DNA of 64,000 nt, from positions 23,911,404 through 23,975,403 of the forward strand of contig JAWZYU010000034.1 in NCBI GenBank assembly GCA_038380435.1. The letters run 5' to 3'. The notes under the pieces were generated by a model, which worked only from the letters and a program-made list of their open reading frames with translations, was not told the DNA's origin and made no database searches. This stretch comes from Ryuthela nishihirai (lineage: Eukaryota; Arthropoda; Arachnida; Araneae; Heptathelidae). The stretch's first letter is position 1. Every line of letters begins with the position of its first letter. Shown in pieces: positions 46,378 to 58,968 of the stretch. The translations under genes were made by a program, and so were the position numbers.

Positions 46378-47820
46378 CAGTGGATCGACTTTTAACAAAA
46401 AAGTTTTTCCTTTCAGCAAAAAATACATTTTTTTTTCTAAATATTTTTTAACGCTGAAATATAAAAGAAAGAGATACAAAGAAATAAAGAGCAAGAGCTT
46501 TCCAATGAAGATGCTTCGTTACCTTGAGCGATATGGACGATCGGCGAGAGCTGCTGCGGAAGTCTGCAATCAAAATCTTGTCATCAAACTGAGCACTTCA
46601 CGGGTCAATTCAAGCAACACCTCGGCTGCAACTTTCTCCACCATACGAGATGCTTGATAACACTCATCTGCTGTCTGCTCTTCCCTCCAGCTGCGTTTCA
46701 TAGCTTACGAGGAACATGAAAACGAGGCAGGTTTTCTCGGGTCCAGTTTAAACTGGACCCAACCATCCCGCGAATGCCTCGCAGGCAATGCCCTTGTTTA
46801 CCCTCCGACCTTGATCACGTGGAAAGAAAAATCCACAAAGAGTGACGTCGCATCGCAGACTGGTCACAGCCAGAATAAAGGCGACCCATTTCCTAGTCGA
46901 TTCCGTAGCATTTTTACGCCTGAAATGTGTGTCAGTGGGAGTCGATAGTTGGGCTTTGCGTTTGGACTCCGCCTTTCCTTGGCATATGCATCACCGGGGT
47001 GAAGTTCATCACTCTGTCTGACAGATATGGGCTCGAATTCTGTTGAATGGGGTTTTTTGTGACAAGAGAGATTTAGAAAAACAGATCCAGCGATAGAAAG
47101 GGTTAAAAAACAATCTGGCTTCTTGATGGCGTTCATCTTCGTATCAGTTTGTTATTCCCTGGAAGCTACTGAACTTCGAATGGAAGCGGCCTGAAGAGTT
47201 AGGGTTAAATGTACAGGTCACAACAACCCCATGGTCTCAGGTTTACAGTGAGGAAAATGATCAGTTTGACAGTTGTCAGAAGACGAAAGATTTCCGTCAA
47301 GGCCATCACCCATCGTTGCATTATTTGTATCATCCACCGTTGCGCCTTATGTTCGACAATCGATTATATTTCCAGTTTTTTCTTCAATTTAGTCTTTACC
47401 GAAGTAGAAGTTCCGATCTTATCATTTTTGTTTACAAAATTAATCTTATGGTTTTTGTAATATTGAAAATTCGTCGCATTGCATATTTCTTAAAAACTAT
47501 CTTATTTAACATCGTTTAATATTGTAACGTATATAGATTGTTAAATATTTTTTCGTCTTGGTTATATAATACCTTCTAAAGTGTTTTAATACCATTTTGA
47601 TACTGGTAGAGATGTAAGTAAATGGTGTCATGCAGTTGCTCCCTATTGGTATCAGTTGTGCTCATGCAAAGCGGCATCGTCAAAATATATTCTGTAGAAG
47701 CATGCAAACATGAATGTACCGTGTTTAAAAAAAAGAGATGCTGTAAATCCGAAGATCTATCACCAGATCTTCAATGCGAATATTCAGCATTGTGTGTTCT
47801 CTAACTTGCTGAGGGTATGG
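46378..47820. other. Unassigned stretch
   Basis: No gene recognised with confidence; a 22-bp palindrome is at 46739-46760. The open frame 47136-46864 (minus) has no motif that I know. Confidence 0.4.
46739..46760. repeat. Perfect 22-bp palindrome
   Basis: The arm GGGTCCAGTTT is followed directly by its exact complement, with no loop. Confidence 0.85.
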
Positions 47821-47821
47821 T

Positions 47822-48022
47822 GCTCCTGCATACGGGGTCACGGGTTAACATCCCATCAGACGGACGGCAGCATTTCGAAGCCCATCAGTGATCCTTTTCT
47901 CATCAAGGGCAAGGGGGGGGGGGTTATATTAATCTCAACGCTGGCACAGTTGGGACTCGAACCTGGGAATTGCAGATTACGAGCCTGGCGCTCAACCGAC
48001 TGAGTCAACCCCCCCCCCCCCC
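47822..48022 (-). mobile_element. Family-A SINE, head half only
   Basis: Head at the right (GACTCAGTCGGTTGAGCGCC on the minus strand, then a C/G run) and body to the left (GTCCGTCTGATGGGATGTTA). The tail half is absent. It contains a run of nine G near 47911 and a run of at least twelve C near 48008. Confidence 0.8.
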
Positions 48023-48713
48023 TCTTACAAGTATTGATAAAAATCATGAAATATTGCCTTCTATATAAGCTGTTACTTTTTCTCCCACTCATATTCTTAT
48101 TCCTCCTTAACAATTTGGATTGGTTCCTGAAAAATCAGCTGTAGTCTACTTAAAATACTTAAAACTTAACTTGGCACTCAGTCCCAGATCTAAAGGAAAA
48201 AGAAGGAGATGCGAGAGCAAGTGATTAGATCAAGCCTGATTGAACTGGAATGATGTTAGGGGATAAAAAATTTCTCTCCGTTTTAGTGATCTTCAAAAAA
48301 CTTCTTGAGAATTTTGAACAGAATGGTTATAAAATAAGTTTCCTTACTCCAGAGTCTTTGGAGCAGTGATGGATGGAGATAACGCCGCAAAAATTGTTAG
48401 GTAGGATATGAGAACATGCGGAAGCGATTTAACGAAGAAAAATATTAGTTCCAAAAATCGTCACCAGGGGGAAAACGGTATTGCAAACACAAGAAAGGTT
48501 CAGGTGAGAACGATGTTTATTGGTTTCACGCACATGTCTGTTGCAGAAACTGCTCAGTATGCTCCCCATCGGTGCAGAGGATGTGCTGGAAATGAAAGGC
48601 TGTATGGGGCCACGGTTGCTTGGAGCATGTCGCTGTGGATGTTGGTCGTTTCTTGTGTAGTGCCGACCTTCCGCTCAGCAAGTGACTTCACGCTACCATG
48701 ATAAACCTATTCC
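48023..48713. other. Flank of Tc1-like relic
   Basis: No independent gene. 48400-48713 may be further decayed transposase on the minus strand. Confidence 0.35.
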
Positions 48714-48965
48714 TTAAGATAGCCCCAGAGGCAGAGTTCTCATTGCCAAACGTTGTAGCAGCAGCTGCTTTACCTGATGACTAATATATGGAAGTGGACC
48801 ACTTTGCATGAGCACTGTGGTGTCCAGACACTGCCATTCCTGGAGGACGGGAATCACTTGATGCTGGAGAAGAGCACAGTAATGGACACCTTTTATGGCA
48901 CACCTCACTGGACCATTAGGCATAATTTTTTTTTCAAAGAAGAATGGCCCAATGATGAAGTCTGA
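48714..48965 (-). pseudogene. Tc1-like transposase core relic
   Basis: The minus strand reads FFFEKKIMPNGPVRC, YCALLQHQVIPVLQEWQCLD, TTVLMQSGPLPYISHQVKQL. The family normally has a catalytic Asp in FMQDGAPPH; here it is MQSGPLPY, so the second catalytic residue is gone. Neither the full N-terminus nor terminal repeats are visible. Confidence 0.72.
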
Positions 48966-49026
48966 ACTGAAATCATACTATCATATGGGGGCTGCAATGG
49001 GTTGACATCTTTTTCCTGGTGCCACT

Positions 49027-49404
49027 GGGGCGGGGGTGGTTCAGTCGGTAGCGCGCCAGGCTCGTAATCTGTAGTTCCCAGGTTCGAGTCCCAGCTGGGT
49101 CAGCGTTGAGATTTATCTCCGCAAAATTCCCCGCCCTGCCCACGGTCAGTATGGGACACCGATGGGCTTGGAAAGGCCGCCGTCCGTCGGATGAGACGTT
49201 AAGCCGTGGCCCCGTGTGCGGGAGAGACATACCCTGTGCACGTTAAAGAACAAGCTGGATGGCCTTGAGGGGAGGCTACCTCTGTCTCCCAACAGCTGTT
49301 CCAGTGGGTCCCTTCCCCCAAACTTCTCCGAGCCTTCGGGATCCATGTGACCTGGCCATTTAGCCCATGATGTGCAAAAAAGTGCCGCTCAGAGGTAAAA
49401 CAAC
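49027..49404 (+). mobile_element. Young family-A SINE with 12-bp target duplication
   Basis: CCTGGTGCCACT at 49015-49026 and 49405-49416. Full length. Confidence 0.95.
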
Positions 49405-49416
49405 CCTGGTGCCACT

Positions 49417-50659
49417 CACACTCACCGGTTGCCTCAAACTTCACTATCTTCCTAAATGCTATTGACTTCAGGAGTCCACTCCGCAGACTTTTCAGATGCC
49501 GCTACTTTTGCAGTGCGGAATTTGCGTTGCTCTGATCTGGTAAATAACAGCCCGCTTCCTTCTTTGTGAGAATCATAAAGCCCTGTGCTTGTGGTGCAGG
49601 CATTCCCACTTTTATACGTTGTCTTTTGCGTCGAAAATCTGTTATTATGCAAAGAACGCGATTAGCATACCTGAAGCATCCGTTCGCTCCACTTATAGCT
49701 TCCCTGTATATATACAGTATATATGTTTAATATATGGCAGCTACACCTAAATTTTACCAATGCCTTGATTTTGCAACCTCATTCCCATTACACTATTTCC
49801 CATTGCTTAAAACAGGGCGAATTTCTTTTTGATTTGATGCTTCCTAATCAGCCTATGAGATTAACTTCTTTTTTGTGCTTTTCTCATACTTACCTGTACA
49901 TACAACCTTTCTACACTCTTTTCTTGTGTCGTCACTGTGGAAGAGGTTCCTTGTTTTGTAAGGAGACTCTAGGTACAGCAAGCAAGTGATCAGAAGCCCA
50001 TCGTCGCGGGAAGGAAAGGTCTGTGGTTTTTCTGTTTTTTTACTTTCGTAGGCTTTGAGTTGCTAATGATGCTTAGGTGTCGCGATAAAACTAAGAGTGG
50101 AACTCAGCAGGATGGGGGGTGGGGGTGTTGATTTAACCAAACAGATTGAGGCTTGGGAAAGTGGGGAAACTACCGAAAAAACTACAGGAAATATTTCATG
50201 ATACAAATAATAATAATAAGAAGAAATGTTCACCTCTTTGGGGTAATCCAAAGGTAGTTTGAAGACAAAAACGTTTATTTACGCGATGACCGAAGCAGGC
50301 GACTGAAGAATAAGCACTTCGTTTCTATGACAATCGGACTGTAACCTCAGACTAAGTTGATCACGTGATATTTCAGTGTCGTGGCCTGTCTTTCTCGTCG
50401 GCCTCGAGGACTACCTATTATGACGTCATTACTTGCTCCGCCAGCCTTCTGTTATAGGGAGGGTTCTCTGAATACGCCTGGCAGCTTGCTATTTTTAGTC
50501 TCGTATTATAGGTTAAGGTCAATTCTGTTAATATAACAATTAATGTGTTAATTATTTCTTTTAAGAAAAATACACAGGATAAGTTTTAATTCTGAAAGGC
50601 ATTTTTTTTTCACTCGGTGAAAAAGCTCATAAGAAGTAGCTGATAAGAATCTCAAGGAC
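49417..50659. other. Unassigned stretch
   Basis: No gene or repeat family recognised. Confidence 0.4.
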
Positions 50660-51142
50660 AGAGAGCTGAGTTCGGGTAGGGGACACAATGGACATCTTGC
50701 ATCAAAGCCATCCAACGTGCTCCTTAAGATGCATAGAGTACGGCTCTCCTGAACCACGACTTAACGTCCCATCCTTAACGCCCTAGACTGGTAATATACA
50801 GTTCCCAGGTTCGAGTTCCATCTGGGTCAGTGTCGAGATTTATCTCCGTAAAATTCCCCGCCCTGCCCGTTGTCAGTAGGGGACACCGATGGGCTTGGAA
50901 AGGCCGACGTCCGTCGGATGGAACGTTAAGCCGTGGTACCGCGTGCGGAAGAATCATACCATGTGCCCGTTAAAGAACACGCTGGATGGCTTTGACGGGT
51001 GGCTACCATCTGTCTCCCGACAGCTCTTACAGTGGGTCCCCTCCCCCCCAACCTTCTCTTAGCCTTCGGGATCATTGTGATCTGGCCATTTAGACCATTG
51101 TGTGCAAAAAAGTGCCGCTCAGAGGTAAAACAACCCAACCCA
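50660..51142 (+). mobile_element. Composite of family-A SINE pieces
   Basis: 50705-50775 is a reversed piece of the body (CGACTTAACGTCCCATCC). From 50783 a plus-strand copy runs from the anticodon arm (CAGTTCCCAGGTTCGAGTTC) to the tail (CTCAGAGGTAAAACAACCCA); its A-box half is missing. Confidence 0.8.
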
Positions 51143-51770
51143 GCTCTTCCCGTGCCTATCGGTTCCCCCTCTCTTACCGAGGATAGGATGGACCAAGCGA
51201 AGATTTGTTCTTCAGGGACTTGTATCTGGCAACATCAGATTGCGAGTTTGGATAACTAATGAGTAAAATCGTATTCCGAGAAATAAACCGAGAGTCTTCT
51301 CTTCCAGACTAAGTTTAGACACCATTTCTAATAAGCACCTTTCCCTTTTTACCTGTAAAGAAATTGTTCTGGAATATCCTGTATCCTAGAAATAAAGCTG
51401 TGCAGTAGCACATTCTTGATTTTGATGGTATACAGGGTGAATCTGAAAAAGTGGGCAAAACTTTACGGGGTGGTAGAACGCAGCTATACGAGCAATATTC
51501 GTCATAGAATGTATGGTCGGAACACAAACGGCGAGCCGCTAAGTGGCGTTGGAAATGATGATGATGATGATTGGGATGATGCGCAAAACCGACCAAGATC
51601 AATTGAAATCGCAATTTCCATTCTGCTGATGAATGGTCAATTCCAACAGGTCTTTCGCTGTCCATTCAAACCATCTGGATTATCAACTGATTCTTATTTG
51701 GGACGATTGCATTCTGGACTTGATGCACTCTACAGGACTGGCTTTCTATAGTTCACAGTTGCGATTTTTT
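51143..51770. other. Unassigned stretch
   Basis: The open frame 51416-51751 has an acidic DDDDDWDD run from a GAT repeat and no other motif. Confidence 0.4.
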
Positions 51771-52118
51771 TTTACCTCTAAAAGAAATTTTTGTGCACAA
51801 AATAGGTTAAAGAGCCAAGGGCTCAGAGAAGGTCGAGGAATGGGATCCATTGGAACATCTGTTAGGACAGAGGGAGATGGAAGCCTGTCGTCAAGTTCCT
51901 TAATGAGAACATGTTATGTACACGGGTCATGGCTTAACATCCCATCTGATGGATGGCTGCTTTTCCAAGTCTATCCTGACTGGGGGGGGGGGGGGGGGCA
52001 GATACAATGAGGATAGATGTCCAATAGAATCGTTTTCCTAACGAACTCCGTGCTTTTGTAATTATTTAGCCCATGGTGTGCAAAAAATTCCCGCTCAGAG
52101 GTAAAACAGCCAACCCAA
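51771..52118. mobile_element. Two opposed family-A SINE fragments
   Basis: 51771-52000 is a minus-oriented body (AGGGCTCAGAGAAGG, TTAACATCCCATCTGATGGA) ending at a run of at least 16 G. 52060-52118 is a plus-oriented tail (TTTAGCCCATGGTGTGCAAA). Together they form a loose inverted pair. Confidence 0.65.
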
Positions 52119-52935
52119 AGCTTTTGTAATCCTTTTAATCTGTCGGTTTAGCAGACAGGGTGAGAAAAACATTCCAAATGGACGCGCAACTCGCAAAAAT
52201 TATTTTCCAGATTCGAGTCATGTAAAACCTTTATCAATTCTATAAAACAAAATTATTGTAGAATTGTACAAAAGTAGAAGCCGCAAAAGTTTAATATCTT
52301 TTTAGAACCTCCAAAACACAAAAGAATTTTCCGTTAATCTCTTAACACAAATGATGCTTTTCCCAGGGTTAAGAGGGTAAGCTATTGCGAATAATGAAAC
52401 CCTGTTAACTGTCACCACTCCACCATCAAAACTTCAAATTTCTAATGTAAACAAATCGTTTGCAATATTTGTTTAAAATTGAGGCATATTAAACTTTTTT
52501 TAACCGCTAGATAGGCATTTAAAACTATTGGAAGATTCGAGAAATGCGAATCGTATCATTTCATCAATACCTTTTCAACCCAACCAAACATTTGAACTTA
52601 CCGCTAAAAGTAGAAAACATTCGATGTCTACTGACACGCAGACGACAAAATGACGCTCGAGTTTTGAAAGATTGAATTAAAAAGTATTATATTTAAAATA
52701 AAACAATATCGTAAATATATTTAGAGTGCACTTTATTAAAGGAAAACTTTGATGCAAGAAAGCAGTACGTTGATTTCTAAGATTATACATTAAAGCCTTA
52801 TGCACGAAAACAAAGAACCTTATGCATGAAAGCAATGCGTTGATGCATGAAAACCATACATTCATGCATTATCATCACACACTATAAATTTGTCAGTCCA
52901 ACTCGTCTCCCGATAAATTGCACCGAAATTGGTTT
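52119..52935. other. Unassigned AT-rich stretch
   Basis: Near 52790-52870 the motif TTATGCA(T/C)GAAA..A is repeated about four times imperfectly. No gene. Confidence 0.4.
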
Positions 52936-53265
52936 CTTTTACCTCTGAGCGGCACTTTTTTGCACACCACTGGACTATATTGCCAGGTCAGAAGCACCCC
53001 AAAGGCTCAGAGAAGGCTGGGGGAGGGGACCCGCTGGACAGCTGTTGGGAGACAGATGGTAGCCTCCCGTCAAGGCCATCCAGCGTGTTCTTTAACATCT
53101 CTAGCACGGACGGAGGCATTTCCAAGCCCATCGGTTCCCCCTACTCACCGTGGGCAGGGCGTGGAGTTTTGCGGAGATAAATCTCAACACCACTCCAGCT
53201 GGGATTCGACCCTGGGAACTGTAGATCATGAGCCTCGTGCGCTTCCGACTGACCCCCCCCCCCTC
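52936..53265 (-). mobile_element. Family-A SINE
   Basis: Tail at the left (TTTTACCTCTGAGCGGCACT) and head at the right (GTCGGAAGCGCACGAGGCTC on the minus strand) with a C run. Part of the body is deleted around 53095. Confidence 0.85.
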
Positions 53266-54715
53266 CTCATCCGGAGCAATGTAAGGAGTAAAAGAGTTAA
53301 CGAGAACGATCATCTTGTATTCCCTTCTTTTGTTGTTTTGTGCTGTGGTAGAGTTAATTTTCATAGCCTACTACATTTCCAGCGTCAGAAGCTTTCATTT
53401 ATCTTATAACGTCTTATTTTCGGCCTTCGCGTTCTGGAGTTATAGCTTAAGAATAGTTTTCCCATTTCCCCTTTTACAGGGGGGAAGAAAGAATGGCGGC
53501 CATTTTTTTGTAGTCTAAGACATTCCCCGCATCACAAGCTTTCATTTGTGACATAAATCATTAAGTTTCTTCATCGCTTTCGAAAAATATGGTGGAACAA
53601 CCTTTTATCAAATCACACACAAACCGACCGAACGGCAAGTGCCAAAGCCGAAAGCAATAGGAAGATAAGTAAAAGCGGGTTCTGTTTTGCTTTTGCTGCA
53701 AAATAGAAGAACGATTTTATCTATGGGAAGGAAGGGGCAGAAGCAAGATTTCATAGTTCAAAATTCAAATAATTTCGCAACTGGTATAACAGGATCAATT
53801 TCCTCTTCCTCTGATGTGTTTTGACTATCTCGCTTTAACATTTATCCCATGGAGAATGAGTCTCGCAAAGCAAGCTGTTCTTTTATCGGAAATATTATGC
53901 TTTTGGGCAATGGCCTGTTTCAGAGGGAGCGTTGAATCCTCCCCATGGGGAAAATTTTATTTCTTAAAAAATTTCCTTCCAGTGATATATCGGAAGGGCG
54001 CATGAGTGTTATACTCCCAAACTGTAGGGTTTGAATAACGTCGCAGGTTCGACCAGTTCGTCACCTAGACGTAGAGTCCAGTAGGAACTACAGATAAGGG
54101 TAACTATGAACAAGGTAAGACACTTAGGCTTAAAATTGTGAATTTCGACATGCTGTTGAGGGACCACTTTGTCAATCTGAGCAATCTGTTACGGACTGCT
54201 TCCTCATTTAGTTTCGCATTTTCTGCGCAGCATTTCGTTTAGTTTCGTAATTTTCATCTCTTACCATCACTTTAAAATAAGGAAACGGAATATGCACAGC
54301 ACAGAGTTAAATTCATTCGAAAATAATTTACTGATTTTTATTCAGCAACCTAATTTTATTCGTAATCATCGTTTAGGAAATATTTCGATGCATGTTAGTT
54401 ATATAAATAATAGATACTTTAGTAGAATACTTACTAAAGAGCTACTGTATTTATATTAACATTAAAAGCAGATTTTTCGAATCTCAAAATAATTTAAACC
54501 TGCATAGGATTTTTCTTTGGAAATCCGAAAAAACGCCAGTGATGCGACTGCTATACGTGAAACAGATTCACACACACGAATATTCTTTGACATTGCTACA
54601 ATTCCATAAAACAGTTGAAAACAATATATGCTCGTCTAAATATCACATATTCAAGTTAATATCAGATCTTGTTAAAATTAGCTTCCAATATGGGTCTCCC
54701 TACACCAATATTGCC
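53266..54715. other. Unassigned stretch
   Basis: No gene or repeat family recognised. Confidence 0.4.
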
Positions 54716-54721
54716 GTCCTC

Positions 54722-54892
54722 TGAGCGCTCTTGGCTACTGATCAAAAGGAACCTGGATTCAAGCCCGGGTAAGCCATGAATATTTGTGTTGTTTTTCTGC
54801 GGAGGTCCCGCCATCCTCACAGGCTTTCTACTACGACATATAAACTAACAGGCTCCTGTCAGACCTCTGTACCAATCAGCTGCTCGAATGGA
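54722..54892 (+). mobile_element. Family-B SINE, damaged head
   Basis: CTTGGCTACTGATCAAAAGG, box B GATTCAAGCCCGGG, then CAGGCTCCTGTCAGACCTCT; the A-box region is altered. Confidence 0.75.
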
Positions 54893-54989
54893 TCGTTTTC
54901 TTTTTTTTTTCGTTTATTTATTCCTTTACGCAATATTTAATGACGAAAGTTGTAAAAATAATTCTTTCCAAAATGCCAAATTATGCTTT

Positions 54990-55142
54990 ATGAAATCCAA
55001 AATATATGTCAGATATTTATATATGTCGATATTTTATATGTCAGATTATTATTTGATGATTTTTATGTCAGATTGTATTTTATATGCCAGATATTTATTA
55101 TGTCCATATATGGTCCATATATTTATTATGTTTTCAAAAAGT
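54990..55142 (+). repeat. AT-rich imperfect tandem repeat
   Basis: ATATGTCAGAT.TTTAT-type units are repeated irregularly. Low complexity. Confidence 0.5.
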
Positions 55143-55244
55143 TAAAATTCCACTGTACGATGGTGCACATTAAGGGAAAAAAAGGATCCCCCCCCCCCAA
55201 GATATTTTTCGGGGAGAGGGGAGATTTTCCGTTACTCCACTGGG

Positions 55245-56285
55245 TCTGACCCGTTACCTGTTCAAAAGTGTCTTGTAACTCAGGCTTAATAAATGTGATA
55301 AGGTTAAGAGAATTGCCTTTAACACATAAGCTCTGAGAGATCCTGATATAACCAAAGCATACCATGACAGACTACTTTATCATTATGAGAATCGTGATTT
55401 GCTTACTAGCGAAGTTGAGAAGGAATGGAATCAGTTTGAACAGGCTTTTCTTGAAACTAATTGTACTGCTCAGAGCAAAAAGAAACAGAGCAGACAGAGT
55501 TATTGGAGTGGTAAAGCTATGGAGCTTACGTACTTATGTCTCAAAGAAGGAAGTGCAGGATTAGCATGAATCAACCAACACCCTACTGTGCTAACACAAT
55601 GCGTTAAAAAAAGTTTAATAAGCATGTAAAGGATCAGTTAACAGCTGATAATAATAAAAAAGCCGAGGAAGCAGATATCATCACTGTTTTTAAAAGCTAG
55701 AATTATCACTGTTTTTGAAAAGTGTGATCGCAGTTCTTGTGATAATTATAGGGGAATTAATTTACTCTCTGTTCCAGATAAAGTTCTTTGCATCATTATA
55801 CTTAATTGAATTAAGAATTTGGTTGATGGACAACTGCGTGATGAACAGTGTGCATTCAGAAGTGGTAGGGGATGTATTGATCAAATATTTTCACTAAGAC
55901 AAATTTTTGAGAAATGTTTAGAGTTTCAGAAACCTGTGTTTGCTAGCTCTATAGATTTCAAAAAGACTTTTGACTCTGTTGATCGACATAATTTGTGGTT
56001 GATTGTTAGATCATATGGAATACCTGATAAGTTAGTTAGTGTAATGAGAGCCCTCTATAATAACACTGAGTCGTGTGAGAGTTGGTACGTCTTGCAGCGA
56101 TTTAGCATTGCTAGTGGAGTTAGACAAGGGTGCATTTTGTCTCCTTTTCTCTTTAGTTTAGTAATTCATTATGTTATGCGAAATTCTTTGCAAGGGAAAG
56201 ATTTTGGCCTTAAATGGTCTAGAGATTTCAAAATTTCTGATTTAGATTATGCAGATGATTTGATTTTGTTGGCAAATTATGTTTT
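55245..56285 (+). mobile_element. RTE-like retroposon copy 2 (linker and RT core)
   Basis: It starts inside the endonuclease-RT linker (AAAAGTGTCTTGTAACT, matching 57710). It has frameshifts up to 55730, then a good RT core in frame from 55819 to 56391: DEQCAFRSGRGCIDQIFSLR, SSIDFKKTFDSVDRHNLW, SGVRQGCILSPFLFSLVI and LDYADDLILLAN. The catalytic YADD is intact. Homology ends just after it (about 56285), where sequence leading into copy 3 begins. No intact ORF. Confidence 0.82.
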
Positions 56286-56289
56286 CTTG

Positions 56290-58968
56290 GCTAATGAATT
56301 TTGGTCTGCAAATGGTAATGGTAATTTTGGTCTGCAAATAGGTAGTAACTGGAAGGAGACCTGTGCACCAGTGCCTTGTGATGATGTATAGAACCGGCGA
56401 GGCCTACACCTAATGTCCGACCCGCCTTGTCGTGGTGCATACTGTTACCACCTTTCAAAAGAGACACTCTTTTCAGGAAATGAACGGAGAAGGAGGGCTT
56501 ATTTGTTGAACCTACTACTCTGAACAACTATGGCTACTTTTCTTTTTTTCCTACCCTGCTGAAGAATGGTTAACCACACAGGGTCCTGGTGCTGACCATA
56601 TAAATTTATTGGAGTGAATTAAGGCTCTGAGCTTGATTATGGATCCTGAATTTGCTGCACTAGTGGGCTTCTGTGGAGGGAGAATCTTACGCTGTGTTTT
56701 CTATTTGTTTGTGGGTTGACAGCCCCAAGTGAATAGATTCACAGGATATGTTTCATCAGCTGGTGGATAAACCTGAGAAGAGGTCATCGCAGGCACCTGA
56801 ACTATTTGCTTCTACTGGCATCGTCAAATCCTACATTAGAGGAAGTCTTCCAGTGTAGATGGCTTCAGCCTTTAGTGGTGGGGGAACGGGACTTTGCCCC
56901 ATGTCTGCCATTAGGGGGCTTCTTGATATTGTCGGCATTCCCTCTTTCAATAAAAATAGTTTCTTTAAATATCCCATTAACATATTCTCTCCATAGGTAG
57001 TTGGAATGTGAGGACTCTGCACAGAGCTTATTCTCTTGATGTCCTCACACAAGAATTCCACCATTATAATTTAGATATTCTCGGCTTGCAAGAGACCAGA
57101 TGGACAGATAAAGGTCAGATTCTTAAAAATAATCTTAAATTTCTCTTTCCAAGGAGGGACGACAATAAGCATCACCAAGGCGTGGGTCTGCTTCTCAGCA
57201 GTACGCTAGTGATGCTCTTCTAGGATATGAGTGCATTAATAAAAGTTTTCTAACAGCAAAATTTCAGATATGCATTTAAAACTTCACTGTTATCTGCTGA
57301 TTTGCTCCCACTAATGATGTCGATAATGATGAGAAGGATAGGTTTTACCCACAACTTCAGGATATTTCCAACTCTGTCAAGAAAGGAGATATTACCCTTG
57401 TTCTAGGTGACTTTAATTCCAAAGTTGGTACTGACTCTGACCTTTGGGGAGGAGTAATAGGCCCTTTTGGTATTGGTAGCCGCAATGTCAATGGGCAACG
57501 TCTCGTACAGGTAAGTAAACTCAATGGTATCAGAATAACTAAAACTTATTACAAACACCGCCACATGCATAAGTACAAATGGGTTTCACCTGATGGGCTG
57601 CATAAGAATATGATTGATTATATATTGATTGACAGCAAATGGGCTAGTTCTGTTAGAAATATCAGGTCATACAGGGGAGCTGAAATTGGATTTGATCATT
57701 ACCTTGTTAAAAGTGTCTTGCAACTTAAAAAGTGTTGTGCAAGGTTAAAAAATTTACCTTTACTTCTGAAGCTCTGAAAGACCCAGTTATAGTAAAGCTT
57801 ACCACGATAGGTTACTTAGTCATAATGACAGTCATGGTTTGCTTACTATTGAAGTTGAGGAAGAATGGGGCCGTTTTAAACAGGCTTTTTTGGAAACTAA
57901 CAGTACTCTTTTAGGAAAAAAGGAGCAGAGGACGTAGAATCATTTAAGTGATAAGGCACTTGAGATTATTTCAAAAAGAAAGAACTGCAGGAATGTCCTT
58001 ATTCAATACCCCAACTATTCCTAATAGAAAGTATTACAGAGAGCTTAATAAACATGTAAGGGATCAGTTAGATGCTGATAAGAATATTTGGCTTGATGGC
58101 TTGGCTGACAAAACCAAGGAAGCAGTTAGACAGCACAACAGCAGAGAGTTGTACCAGATAGTTAATGTTTTGTGTGGTAGAAAACTGACAGGTATATACG
58201 GATTGAAGGATAAACAATGTAAGGTTATAGAAGGTGGGGATTCTGTCATGGCTAGGTGGGCTGAGCATTTCAGTGATGTTCTATACAACGTGGTTAGTTT
58301 GACTCCCATTGTTTGTAATGATGATAGATGCGTTACTGGCTTTAATGTTGACCTTATAGCACAGTCTGAAGTTAATTGGATCAACAGTTATTTCAGATAC
58401 TGATGATGTGAGGCATGAGATTAACAGACGAATAGGGATTGCTGCCGGGACTTTTAAGAATCTATGGAGAGTGTGGAGAAATAGGCTTATACACCTAAAC
58501 ACGAAAATTAGACTGTGTAATAGTTTGGTTCTTTTTAGGGTTAGTTATGGTAGCGAAATGTGGACCTTTTGCAAGCAAGATACAGGAAACTAGATGCTTT
58601 TGATTCTAGATGCTTACGCAGTATCTTGAGAATTAGATGGTTTAACTTTGTAACTAATGAAGAGGTTAGGCAAAGGAGTCGGCAGCCTCCTTTAAATAGC
58701 ATATTGTGCAGAGGGAGACTCCTTTGGTTTGGCCATGTTGCCCGTATGAATAATTATAGAATGGCGAATAGCGTTATGAGCAGTGTGCCTAAAGGATGCA
58801 GAAAGAGAGAGAGACCTAGGATGCGGTGTGCACACAATGTCAAACAGGACCTTCCTTGAAATGGCCTACAATGGCGAAATACAGAAAATGTAGCACAGGA
58901 TAGAAATGTGTGGTGAGCAAAATTGCAAAGTCCGATTAGACCTCCGTAGCACATGGTTGCTGAGGATT
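56290..58968 (+). mobile_element. RTE-like retroposon copy 3 (EN present, RT core deleted)
   Basis: The probable 5' leader is 56290-56995. The endonuclease follows: GSWNVRTLHRAYSLDVLTQE, LDILGLQETRWTDKGQ, then GDFNSKVGTDSD and HKNMIDYILIDSKW, with frameshifts. 57948-58380 is the linker before RT (KYYRELNKHVRDQLDADKN, CGRKLTGIYGLKDKQ). At about 58390 it jumps directly to the C-terminal part (DDVRHEINRRIGIAAGTFKN), so the whole RT palm including YADD is missing. It ends with LLWFGHVARMNNYRMANSV and a 3' end at about 58968. Known for the family: APE-type endonuclease plus RT in one protein. Confidence 0.82.

Noticed and set aside
51416..51751. Acidic protein-coding gene
   Set aside because: The DDDDD run comes from a GAT microsatellite; no start context, splice sites or motif.
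52918..53409. 163-codon plus-strand open frame
   Set aside because: Lies almost fully over a minus-oriented family-A SINE; the same shadow translation appears at the other copies.
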